64,000 nucleotides of DNA from contig OW121740.1 in assembly GCA_933228675.1 (NCBI GenBank), forward strand, positions 55,615,000 through 55,678,999, given 5' to 3'. Position numbers and translations under genes: made by a program. Numbering within the stretch: the first letter of the stretch is position 1; the number at the start of each line of letters is the position of its first letter. Positions 34,221 to 44,612 of this stretch are shown one piece after another. The notes under the pieces are model-generated. The model saw only the letters and a list, made by a program, of their open reading frames with translations. It was not told the DNA's origin and made no database searches. The DNA is from Stomorhina lunata. Taxonomy: Eukaryota; Arthropoda; Insecta; Diptera; Rhiniidae.

Positions 34221-34259
34221 CTGTTATCCTTGACTCCCAGTGGAGCATATGTCTTTAAC

Positions 34260-36893
34260 CATCCTTTTATGTCGAACTCTATTACAAGATGTTAGTCATA
34301 CGACATTCCACGAATAGTTTGCTGTTTGCAACTTCGCATCAATTGACCTTCTTCACGTTCTAGCAGGTGCACCAATACGACGGCCGCATCCCTTTGGATT
34401 CCAACGAATCGATTGCACTTGTCGTGCATTGTTGGTATTTAGCTTTCAAAGTGTGTGGCTTATCCACCGCCATTTCCATTGATATACCACTATTGTCGCG
34501 TTTAGTAGATTGTCATTTCTTATGCAATTCGGTCACCATATATTAAGGATTTGCCGTAAGCATTTGCTTCCAAGTTTCGCAAATGTAGTACAAGATGGTT
34601 TTGATATTCAAGTCGTATATTCGTAACTTAGTTGTTGTTGATATTTGGCAAGATTTCCAAATAGATCGGTGGTTTAATTTCTTCGTCGGCGCAATCTTTT
34701 GTATATATCAAAGGTACCTACACATCCAATAACCTCGTTATTCACTTTGATGTGTGTCGACGGGTTTAAGCCATAGCCTCCAGGCATAATCTTTGTCTTA
34801 GAAATATTGATTTTCAGCTTAGCTGTCCGATATTCAAGAGTGATAGCGTTAGTAAATTCTTGAAGGTGGCTTGAGCTTTGGATTGGAAGACATACGTCAG
34901 AAGCATATTCCAAGTCCTTGAGTTCTTCAAAGGTTGTTCATTGGATACCCTATCTACCATTCAGAGTCGTTCATATACATCCTTGTCTTATTTCAGTTGC
35001 AACTTCGAACGGATTTGACAAATTACCTTTGTGTAGGACCTGACATTTAAAATCCCGAATTAAGTTCAGAATTTCGTTGACATGTTACGATTTTCTAAAA
35101 TTCTCTTTAGATAGTACCTTTTAATACTGTCGAAGGCCTTCAAAAAGTTGATTAAATGGCAATGCGGAATTCAAATTGCTCAAGTACTATTCTTACTGTG
35201 TTGATTAGGTCTAAACAAGAACGATTCTCTCCGAACCCAAATTGATTTTTGCGGAGTGTAGAGGAAACTGCATCAGATATTCTGTTTAAAATTATTCGAC
35301 TCGTTATTGGAAGAAGCGTTATACCCCTGTAGTTATTGAAGTCTTTGGGGTTACATCTTTTTTTTTGTATTTTGACTAGCACGTCTTCATTCCAAGATTG
35401 CAGAGTTTCTTCTTCCCATATTTTATGCACAAATGGAAGCCACAGTCTCGCCAATCCTTTTACATCAAATAATAGGATCTCCGCTGAGATATTGTTATTG
35501 CCCGGGCCTTGTTGTTCTTAAGGCTTTTAATAGCATTCTTCACTTCTTGTGCTGTTGGTGGATGGTCTGAAATTCCATTGAATATACTGTCATGGTTGGT
35601 TTCATTTTGCACTTCCGTCAGTGCTTCTAATCCAATAGGATTGTTTAATTTTGACTTGAAGCGTTCCATCCAGCGTGTTTAATGTTCATCCGGAGTTGAG
35701 AAAGGTGTACCGCTACTACTCAAGATGGGACTGTTGGTGTAGGTAGGTTTGCCACACAACGCCCTTGATATATTGTATAAGGTCCTCATGTCTCCTTTAT
35801 TTGCAGCTAATTTAGCTTGACTCGCTTGTTCATCCATCCACGTTCCCCTGTCCCTCCTTGCAGACCTTTTTATTCTGTTGGATAGGTCAGGGTATGTTGT
35901 ACTGAGCACTTCAACATCCCATTTTCATTTAAAATATATCTTTTAAGATTTTACGTTGTTCAGCCAGGTCCCATGTTGCTTGGGTGAGCCAAACTTTCCT
36001 TTTATGGCCTTTGAATACTAACGTTTGTTGACCAACCTCATTGTACGTTTGAGTCACACACCTTGCAATTTCGTTAATACTAGCGTCATTGCTGTTAACA
36101 ACATCTGGAAGCCGATTCCTTAAGGAAGTAATAAAGACATTTCGATGTCGTTCTGATTCCAATTTTCCAACATCAATTTTTCGATCGGCTTTTGCCATTT
36201 CAGACCTCAGAGCCACCACTTTTATTTGTACTTTAAGCATAACTAAATGATGGTCGCTGTTTATATCTGCTCGTGCGTACATCAAGTAAAGATGATAGCC
36301 ACTTACAGTTGATCGATTTATGATCAATTTAGTTCTAAATAAAGCCTTTCGGCGATATCCAAGTTATTTTATGATGAAGTTTATGAGGGAGATCACACAC
36401 AACAAGTTTCTTTTTGCAGAATAGTTCGATCAGTTCTTTTCCATTATTGTTCCCTACTCCGACACCGTGCTTACAATGTAGTGTTCCAAAACGGTATTGT
36501 TTGAACCAATCTTGGTGTTAAAGTCGGTCGGTATCATAGTAATATCCCAATTATGTACATTACTGTTCATCCAACTCCTTAGTACATCGTAAAATTAATC
36601 TTTATCGTTTTCAGAATGGATCTTTTAAAATCTAAACTGAAGCATAGACATTGTTTATTATCAAATTACGGGCTTTAGTCTTAAGTTTTATTTCCATCAG
36701 TCTCTCATTGATAGGATACCATGCTTTCATGGCTTTAGCTATTTTTTTAGTTATCGGAAAGCCCACACCCCTACAAGAAACACAGTATTTTTACTCCGCG
36801 CCTCCCTTTGCCCTGTCCATCTTGCTTCTTGCACTGCCGGCAAGTCAATTTTACTACACAAGATTTCACGCATTAGCTGTTGGTTTCGTATAA
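34260..36893 (-). pseudogene. endonuclease/reverse transcriptase pseudogene of LINE-a
   Basis: The order on the minus strand starts with APE-type endonuclease remnants: LPAVQEARWTGQ near 36840 (the catalytic Glu motif), D-F-N-T-K-I-G near 36510 and RADINSDHHLVMLKV at about 36270-36220 (the catalytic Asp-His motif). A linker follows in 36327-35929 and 35909-35679 with KRSARRDRGTWMDEQASQAKLAANKGDMRTLYNISRAL. RT pieces come next at 35669-35460 (VKNAIKSLKNNKA), 35454-35152 (YRGITLLPI, NQFGFGENRSCLDLI) and 34913-34674, where the active-site box reads YASD instead of YADD. The C-terminal blocks run to about 34260. There are many frameshifts and stops. Known LINEs of this type nick target DNA with the endonuclease and prime RT there. 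Confidence 0.8.
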
Positions 36894-36912
36894 AGTGCAG
36901 ACATTCGATGTC

Positions 36913-37239
36913 TCAAACTTCAAACTTTCCTTCATGCCTATAGTAGGTTTCATAGTCCAATAACTTCGGATAGAATTGGTTTCTTTCATCAGGATGTTTC
37001 TTGTGGCAGCTGTCGTAGCAGGGGGGCTTTCTCGCATGATTACCCCTTGGAGTTGTATATTCTACAATGTTGTTTCTTTCCATACTTAAAACGTCGTAAG
37101 TGCTAAGTCGATGGGTGATGAGTCCAAAGACAAGAGCCACTTTTGTGTAGCGAGCCGCTCGATCCGAGACAGACGCTCGCTTGCAGCCGCAACTAACATA
37201 TTGAACAGACGCTGCTGTTTTATACTTTACCAAATACAA
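36913..37239 (-). CDS. LINE-a 5' open frame, 108 codons
   Basis: MYLVKYKTAAS..SCGCKRASVSDRAARYTKVALVFG, LITHRLSTYDVLSMERN, EYTTPRGNHARKPP, ending in YYRHEGKFEV. It lies upstream of the endonuclease and is shared with the deleted copy at 33358-33600. It has no recognisable domain; three Cys and several His in the middle do not form a clear zinc knuckle. Whether it is an ORF1-like protein or part of a leader is open. Confidence 0.4.
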   Translation of the reverse strand: MYLVKYKTAASVQYVSCGCKRASVSDRAARYTKVALVFGLITHRLSTYDVLSMERNNIVEYTTPRGNHARKPPCYDSCHKKHPDERNQFYPKLLDYETYYRHEGKFEV

Positions 37240-37495
37240 TTATCTTAGACCAAGTATGTTGGAATAGCTCTAAGATAACTCCCTCTTATATTAGCCCCGA
37301 CCTAGAATCCCACACGGGTTGTTAACCGCATCTTGAACTAGATGTATCACGAGGAGGTTAGAGTAGGAATTAAATACAGTTTTTACCTGGTAGCTGGAAA
37401 CGCCAGGCAACAGCTGCATCCCATTACATTCCAATTGGAAATCTGGGTCACATAAATTTATTTCCTAATATTCGAGTATAACACAATATTTGTAC

Positions 37496-38204
37496 CATGA
37501 AATAAATATTAAAGGAAGTGCCACTTTCTTTTTATTTTGTAAACATTAACCATTTGACAAGAAAGAATATCTAAAGTTTACTGAAAAAATGAAAAAAAAA
37601 TCCCATTTACACTCAGAAAAAAAATGAACTAGAATTTAGGAAAATTTACTAAATTTGAGGAAAACATGGTTGTCGAATGGCGCCAAAGCCATATTTTACA
37701 GCAATTAAGTAAAAAATTCCCCTATTTCACTTGTAGAGTTTGGGGAAACTAAGTAAGTACAGTTTTTGAACTGAGATCCACTAAATTGCTCTTAGTGGGT
37801 GTTTTCATGACATGTTTTCAAAGTCTATCGAGTTCTTCCCTAAACTTTTAGGAACACGAGCTGTGAATATTATCTCAAACGTCTCAGCAGTTTGCCCGTA
37901 ATTCGTTATTCAGTAAAACACACGAAATATTTTTTAATTTAATGATATAATTGAGATCTTATGTGTTTTATCATCTATAAAGCTAAAAACTACAAATTTT
38001 ATTACACTATTTATTGAAAATATTAGTTATTTTAAGAGTTATTATTTTTTTTTTCAAACTACACATTTTAGTTTACAAATTTCCATAAAATAACCTACGA
38101 GTGTGGCAACGATCTGTGTAATATTGACAAAATAAACAAACTTCAAAGATATTCTTTATAGTCAAAAATTTTGAAGTGGCACTTCCTTTAATATTTATTT
38201 CATG
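37496..38204. mobile_element. P-element-like MITE (31-bp TIRs, 8-bp target duplication)
   Basis: Perfect inverted ends 37496-37526 and 38174-38204 begin CATGAAATAA and contain AAAGGAAGTGCCACTT. ATTTGTAC flanks both sides exactly (37488-37495 and 38205-38212). Canonical P elements have 31-bp TIRs that begin CATGATGAAATAA and make 8-bp target duplications, and P-like elements are known from calyptrate flies. The 709-bp element has no coding capacity, so it would depend on a transposase elsewhere. A hAT origin (also 8-bp) is the alternative, but the CATGA start and TIR length favour P. Confidence 0.75.
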
Positions 38205-38212
38205 ATTTGTAC

Positions 38213-38885
38213 TAGTACTTCTAATTCCCTCATTTTAGTCAAAGGTGTCGATAGCTGTTTCTTGCTTCGCTGCAGTTGTGTTGTGATATTATTCGAAGTT
38301 GTTATCACCATCATTGTTTGTTTTTTGTTTATTTTTGGGGGGATGTCACATATGGGCAACTGTCATTAAAATAATTTAAGTATAAATTAGCCATGGCTTA
38401 AATGTGTCGAAAATCATGAGCATGCAACATTTTTACTTAACCATTAAGTGTAACTGACGAAAACATGGTTGCGCAGCAGCCACCAACTTAAATTGGCAAC
38501 CAAACACCACCACCAACTACGATTACGAGTATTCCGCATTAAAATGCAAACGAACTTAAAAATTATTCATGTTTTTTAGTGCAACTTTAGCTGCAGCAGC
38601 AGCATCAGGTTATACAAATAAAATGAATAAGAGACAGTTTGATTTTCTTATTTTTTTTTTTTTTTTTTGGTTAACTAAAAAAAGAGTCACTAAAACAAAT
38701 TTAAGCATATCAAACCAGTAGATTTTTTTTTGAAAGATAAAACAAAAATTGTTCATACCAACTACCAAAAATCGTAAGAGTTTTTTTTGGTGTTTGGAAG
38801 ACAGTGGCACTTGGTGAATGTTTTATTGAATAGCAAAACATTTGAAGCTGGGTAGCCATAGTTTGATGGTGTGCACAATTTGTTT
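38213..38885. other. unassigned
   Basis: Poly-T run near 38648-38668, CAGCAGCAG near 38594; no gene recognised. Confidence 0.4.
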
Positions 38886-39047
38886 TTATACCCACCATCA
38901 AAAAGAATGGGGGGTATATTGAGATTGTCATTCCGTTTGTAATTTCCTTAATATTGGTTCAAAAATCAAAAACGATATATATTCTGAATCCTTATGAAAT
39001 TCTAAGACGATTGAGCTATGTCCGTCTGTCTGTCCGTCTGTCTGTCC

Positions 39048-39081
<34 letters not shown>

Positions 39082-40769
39082 TGAAATCACGATAACGTCT
39101 AAACGAAAAGAGCTAGCTAACTGAAACTTAGCAAAAACATTCTTTATCTATGAGAAAATTTTGGTATTGAAATTGGGCAAAATCGGTTAGCATTTGGCCA
39201 TAGCTCCCGTATAACCTCGTCTAGGCTAATCGCTTATTTGCTAATAAATGACAAATTATGACAGTTATGATGACAAAATTTGGTATCTAGAAGTTTTAGA
39301 TAAGCACTAGGCAGCATATAAAATTTCATCGAAATCGGTTCACATTTAGCCATAGCTCCCATACAAAAAACTTACGAAAACAGGCTAAATTTCACCCAAA
39401 ATACACTTTAATGCCAATAAATCTAAAAGTATAACAGATATAACCACTAAATTTGGCACAAGAAAGTCTTATATCAATGCCAGCCAGTGTGCAAAATTTT
39501 GTCACAATCGGTCACTATTTGACCTAGCTCCCATATAAAAAACTTACGAAAACACAAAAATTCAAAAAGAAAAGGGGATTTATGTCCGTCTGTCCGTCAG
39601 ATAAAATCGTGATAGCTCCTTAACTACAAGAGCTAGTAAGACTAAATTAAGCACAAAGAAGTCTTATGTCAATGCCAGCCAGTGTGCAAAATTTCGTCAC
39701 AATCGGTCACCATTTGACCATAGCTCCCATATAAAAAACTTATGGAAACACAAAAATACATAAAGAAAAGGTTGTTTATGTCCGTCTGTCCGTCAGATAA
39801 AAGCACTATAGCGCCTTAACGAAAAGAGCTAGAGGGACAAAATTTTACAAAAGTATTTTGGATATCTTGAAAAAGATGTGTGTTGAAAATGGACAAAATC
39901 GGTTCAAATTTAGTTAGAGCTCCCATATAACCCCGCCCCGGGAAACACATTAATGCTGATAAATTGAATACAATTGTAATAGCTATGACGATTAAATTTA
40001 AAATAGGGAAGTTTTATGCAATTTTTGATCAGTTTATCAAATTTTATAGGAATCAGTCCATATTTGACTTTAGCTTTCTTGTGAAAAACACTCACGGAAA
40101 CCAAAAATTTTAGCAAAGGCCAGTTAAAAGCTATTAAATTAGAAACTATGATAGCTATGGTCACTAAATTTTGCAAGAATAAGCTCTCTATATATACCAG
40201 CCAGTGCGTAAAATTTTGTTATAATCGGTCAACATTTGGCTATAATTCTTATATATATAACATCCCCTTTTTTATATCTACAATCAAAAAGATTTGGAGG
40301 TACATTCATTATATTAAGATTGCACCTACGAAATTATGTAGGCATCAATCAATGTTCAGTCCAGACTTTATATATGATGAATGCATTAGGAACTCATAAC
40401 GAAATATATGGACCTGTCGTATTACTATTAACGTGTTTAGCCTAACTACATATTAATCACAACGAAAAGTATTTAACAACTTATTAATGTAAAACTATAC
40501 CTGGTTATGAGACCGAATTTTGATCAAAGTAAATACTGGGGAAACCACTAAAATATTTTTGAATGTTGAACTATAAAGCTACGGAAACCTAATTTAGTCC
40601 AAAGGTTTTACCAACAATACCAAATAGCTTAGCGATTTTTCCAGTTTTGGTGCAGATTTTGAATTAGCTGCACCCTTGTAGATATATGAGATATGTTTCT
40701 AAATTTAACACAACTTGATGGTGGGTATATAAGATTCGGCACAGCCGAATATAACACTCTTACTTGTTC
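38886..40769 (+). mobile_element. complete mini-me-like (GTCY)n element, 1.9 kb
   Basis: It begins TTTTTATACCCACCATC and ends GATGGTGGGTATATAAG, TTCGGCACAGCCGAA (hairpin), CTCTTACTTGTT. A (GTCY)n tract is at 39018-39084, with short GTCCGTCTGTCCGTCAG repeats near 39578 and 39778. The body is an array of units, each with AATCGGT.A.CATTTG.CCATAGCTCCCATATA. The TCGGT marks at 39183, 39335, 39508, 39703, 39899, 40053 and 40224 are 150-196 bp apart. It is non-coding. Hairpin end and (GTCY)n core match mini-me/DINE-type elements; the link to Helitron-like transposition is known for DINE-1 and only inferred here. Confidence 0.75.
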
Positions 40770-41553
40770 AATATAGGGTTGTCAAATTTAAGAGGTTTTT
40801 GCAAGATATTGTTAAGTGACTATAGGAAAATACATTAAAAATAGAACTTTTTCGATTTTTTAGGAAAGAATATATATTAATTGATAATGGGATTGTGAAA
40901 AGTTTTACATGGTAATGCGAATTCTATATACTACTGCGAAAACTAGGATTATATAGCAAAAACATATACTATTGTATCCATAATTGATAATTTTAACGAC
41001 TGTTAATTTTAATCGGAAGAAAATGTTCGATTAGATATTGTGATTATATAAATTTATACGATTACAATTTGGGATCATATGAGAATGTGCGATCGATTAT
41101 TGGGCTCATTTGAATCCGTTCGTTTAAAAATATAGATCTTATAAATAACCAAAATTATATCATATGACGACAAATTTTACTTTGTATCATTTATTGGAAA
41201 TATAATTGAAATTATCGGAACTACTGTTGAGTATTTGGATCATATAAAGACGTACGATTGCAAATGTCGATCATATAAAGGTGCGTGTAGGCAAATTGTT
41301 GTAATATAAAGACTTATGATCGGATATTTATATTATACACCTTTCAGACCATGATGCATCGATTGTGCGGGTGGGCTTGTTGCTTCTTATTTTTGAATCT
41401 CACATTTCACTTCTGCTTGATTTACCTTTACTGGAATTATTGCGAAATTCTTTAGTTACATTTCAGTTTTTTGCTTATCTTAGCCGTGGAAGTAAGTAGT
41501 GTCTTTAATTACAAACATGTTAATCGTTTACAAATAATGAAGTGCAATGTATA
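40770..41553. other. unassigned, with loose GATCATATNA repeats
   Basis: Short phrases such as TGATTATATAAATTTATACGATTACAA, GGGATCATATGAGAATGTGCGATCG and GATCATATAAAGGTGCG recur every 40-60 bases between about 41030 and 41330. The array is decayed and has no gene. Confidence 0.45.
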
Positions 41554-42403
41554 TTAACTAAAAATGTATATTACGAGTTTAGCCATCGTTAAACACTCTT
41601 GTGCGCTGGTGCGTTTTCTTGATGAAAAATTATTTTTTTGTGTTGTAAGCCAGGACGTTTTTTGAATTTGCACATTTAGTTGATCCAAAAGGTTGCAATA
41701 GTGCTCTGATTTTATTGTTTTACACTTTTGCAGATAGTCAATCAATAAAATACTTTTGAAGTCCAAAAAAACCGTTGCCATAACCTTACCACTCGATTGA
41801 ATTGCTTTTGCCTTCTTTCAGGCACAGAGACAAAGGAACAATCCAAACAATGGACTGAAGCTGGAGGACTTCAGTCCATTGTTTGGATTGTTCCTTTGTC
41901 TCTGGAGTATAGTGGTTGATCCATGTCTCATCAACAGTTATGAAACGACGCTTAAAATCCATTTTATTTCGCTTAAAACGATCCAAACAAGCTTGAGAAA
42001 TGTTCATTCTTATGCGTTTTTGGTCGACTGTTAGCAAATGCGGCATCCATCTTGCAGAAAGCTTTTTCATCTGTAGTTCTTCATGCAAAATGAAATGGAC
42101 TCGATCATTTGAGATGCCCATGATAGTAGTTATTTCACGCACTTTTATTCGTCTATCATTTAATACCATATCATGCAATTTGACTACAATTTCTGTTGTT
42201 GTTGCTGTTTTTGGACGTCCACTACGTGGTTCATCTTCAATGCTTGTACGGTCACGTTTAAATTCAGCAACCCAATTTTTTAATGTTGCATATGAAGGAG
42301 CACTTTCACCTAACACATTCACTATATCATTATGAATTTCTTGTCCCGATAAACCTTTTTTATGTAAATATTTAATGACACCACGTATTTCTAATTTTTC
42401 CAT
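41554..42403 (-). pseudogene. second mariner transposase, truncated, with internal snap-back
   Basis: A start ATG at 42403 opens a 205-codon frame: EIRGVIKYLHKKGLS, SYATLKNWVAEFKR, EDEPRSGRPKTAT (helix-turn-helix and linker), LLTVDQKRIRMNISQ, then FITVDETWINHYTPETKEQSKQW, which holds the first catalytic Asp. At 41869 the frame enters an inverted copy of its own sequence. It resumes as VMATVFLDFKSILLIDYLQ in 41781-41554. There FHQ is followed by Glu-Asn-Ala-Pro where mariners have FHQDNAP, so the second Asp is changed to Glu. The third Asp and the 3' end are missing. It is of the classical mariner type (WVAEFKR, HYTPETKEQSKQW), distinct from the element at 4844-6146. Confidence 0.85.
41825..41904. 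repeat. perfect 36-bp inverted duplication in mariner
   Basis: Arms 41825-41860 and 41869-41904 are exact reverse complements around CTGGAGGA. The arm at 41869-41904 codes the ETKEQSKQWTE motif; the other is its inverted copy. Confidence 0.95.
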
Positions 42404-42739
42404 TGTAAAAAAAAACGGATGCGTCTTTTGTGAACACCTGTTTCTATATGAAGGAGTTACCAGATCAAACCAAAATTTAACATGTGTTTATAGCAGAGAT
42501 GGAAGTTTCCAAAACACTTAACTTTTTTCTGTTTGTACCACGCTTTTTGTGCTAGGCTAAGGAGTTTCCGAACCGCCCTAGTAACTAAAAAAATATAAAT
42601 TTTAATATATCAAATTGTTAAAATCCTTTCATGAAATAAAAATGTGTTTCGGTTAAAAATATAAATATATATCTATTGTGCATATCTTTGAAGGCTACAG
42701 GAATGACAAAATCAAATCATAGATTATATTTTCATGTTT
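42404..42739. other. mariner upstream flank and unassigned sequence
   Basis: The mariner 5' end should lie here; CTAAGGAGTTTCCGAACCGCC near 42560 could be part of its TIR but no partner end survives. Confidence 0.35.
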
Positions 42740-44612
42740 TAGAGACAATTTTAAAAGAAATCGTTGATATTGAAGTGCTCCACAGAACATACCGTGACCT
42801 ATACACCAGAATAAAAAGGTCTGCTTGGAGGGACAAGAGAATGTGGATAGATGAACAAGCAAGCCAAGCTGAATCAGCTGCAAGTAAAAGCGACATGAAG
42901 ACCTTATACAATATATCAAGGGCGTTGTATGGCATATCTACCTACACCAACAGTCCCATTTTGAGTAGTAGCGGTACACTTCTCTCAACCGCCGACGAAC
43001 AATTAATACACTGGATGGAACACTTAAAGTCAACATTAAACAATCCTTTTGAATTAGAACCACTAACCAAAGTGCATAATGAAACCAACCATGACAGTAT
43101 ATTTAATAGAATTTCAGACAATCCACCAACAATACAAGAAGTAAAGAACGCCATTAAAAGCCTTAAACGCAACAAGGCCCCGGGTAATGACAATATCTCA
43201 GCGTTGAAGGATCGTCGAGACTGTGGCATCCATTTGTGCTTAAAATATGGTAAGTAGAAGCTTTACCAACCTCCTGGAATGTCAAAATACCAAAAAAGGG
43301 TGACACCAAAGACTGCAAAAACTACAGGGGTATAACACTTCTTCCAATACCGAACAAAATACTAAGTCGTGTAATTTTATATAGAATATCCGAGGCAGTT
43401 TCCTCTACACTCCGCAAAAATTAGTTTCAGTTCAGAGAGAATCGATCTTGTATTGACCTTATCAACACAGTAAGAATAGTATTGGAGCAATGTAATGAAT
43501 TGCGCACCCCTATTTACCTAGCGTTTATCGACTTTATAAAGGCCTTTGACAATGTCAACAGAAGCTATCTAGGGAGTAATTTAGAAAATCGTAACATGCC
43601 AACGAAAATTCTGAACTTAATTCGGGGAATATACGTAGATTTTAAATGTCGAATCCTACACAAGGGTAAATTGTCAAATCCATTCAAAAGAAAACGCTAA
43701 CGCTATCACTGTTGAATCTCGAGCAGCTGGGCTTTAAATCAATATTTCCATGACAAAGATTATATCTGGAGGCTATGGCGCAAAACCTTGCAAACTCTAC
43801 ATTCGGCATTCTCCGAGCTATTTGGAAATCTCGGCAAATATCAACAACAGCCAAATTACGAATATATAACTCGAAGGTCAAGACCATCCTGTATTACTTA
43901 CTTACTTAAATGGCCCAAATTTACAACCTGCTAAGGTCAAATGACAAGAACAATTTCGTATTCCAAGCTTTGAATGACTTTCCTCTACTTGGTCTTTTCA
44001 TCGAAGTTTCACGTCCTCTTCTGGCACATGCGGGGCCGTTTATATTCTAATTTTAGCTTTTTCATAACAAATGCTTTTTCCAGGAGTTGGCTACTAGCCC
44101 GACTTCCTAACCAATATTTGTATAGTTCTTACGGGAGAACTCGCGGCACATATTAACGGGTGTAAACGTAGTTCCCCACAGTTGAGATGAAGGATAACCA
44201 AGATATGTCTGGGCTTACCATGCTAATACCAACCAGAACCGTTGCTTGGTATCCAACATCCCCTACATCTTGTTTTACGGCTGCAAACTTGGGAACGCAC
44301 AAATACTTACGGCAAATCCTTTATATATGGTACCCGAACCGCATAAAGATTGAAGTTCTACTTAACGCGACAAATCAAATCCCTGCTTCTTTAGAGCTAT
44401 GTTAATGGAAATGGCGATGGATAGGCCATACACTTCGAGGACCAAATACCAACATTGCTACACAAGCGCTTTGTTGAAATATATACAGGCTGTCGTGTTG
44501 GTGCACCTGCTAGAAAGTGGGGAAGGTCACTTGATGCGGAGTTAAAGCAGCAAACTAATCATGGAATGACGTATGCCTAACATCTCGCAATAGAGTTCGA
44601 TATAAAAGGATG
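42740..44612 (+). pseudogene. LINE-a copy, RT pseudogene split by a LINE-b insertion
   Basis: It opens with the linker (42757-43257: EVLHRTYRDLYTRIKRSAWRD, WIDEQASQAESAASKSDMKTLYNISRALYG) and leads into VKNAIKSLKRNKAPGNDNIS. Then broken RT pieces include NELRTPIYLAFIDFIKAFDNVNRSYLG at 43482-43700 and the C-terminal block near 44400-44460 (GHTLRGPNTNIA). The palm YADD segment is deleted near 43690. LINE-b interrupts it at 43892-44272, and LINE-c follows immediately at 44612. Confidence 0.75.
43892..44272 (-). mobile_element. LINE-b 3' end inserted in LINE-a
   Basis: Starts TTACTTACTTAAATGGCC (the TAAG tail in reverse) and ends ATCCAACATCCCCTA. The LINE-a sequence on the two sides, CATCCTGTATTAC and CATCTTGTTTTAC, is the diverged 13-bp target duplication; the uninterrupted LINE-a at 24284 reads CATCTTGTATTAC. 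Confidence 0.75.

Larger units (their letters stand above)
34221..37437 (-). mobile_element. LINE-a, most complete copy (about 3.2 kb)
   Basis: It runs on the minus strand from a 5' end at 37437 (GGAATGTAATGGGATGCAGC) to the tail GTCAAGGATAACAG at 34221. It has a 5' leader with a small ORF, an endonuclease, a linker and an RT, all in broken frames. It serves as the reference for the other LINE-a fragments. No convincing target duplication is visible. Confidence 0.8.

Noticed and set aside
36651..36893. 80-codon hydrophobic plus-strand frame resembling a membrane protein
   Set aside because: Antisense of LINE-a endonuclease remnants (LPAVQEARWTGQ on the minus strand); hydrophobicity is a by-product.
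42000..42335. 111-codon plus-strand frame
   Set aside because: Antisense shadow of the second mariner transposase.
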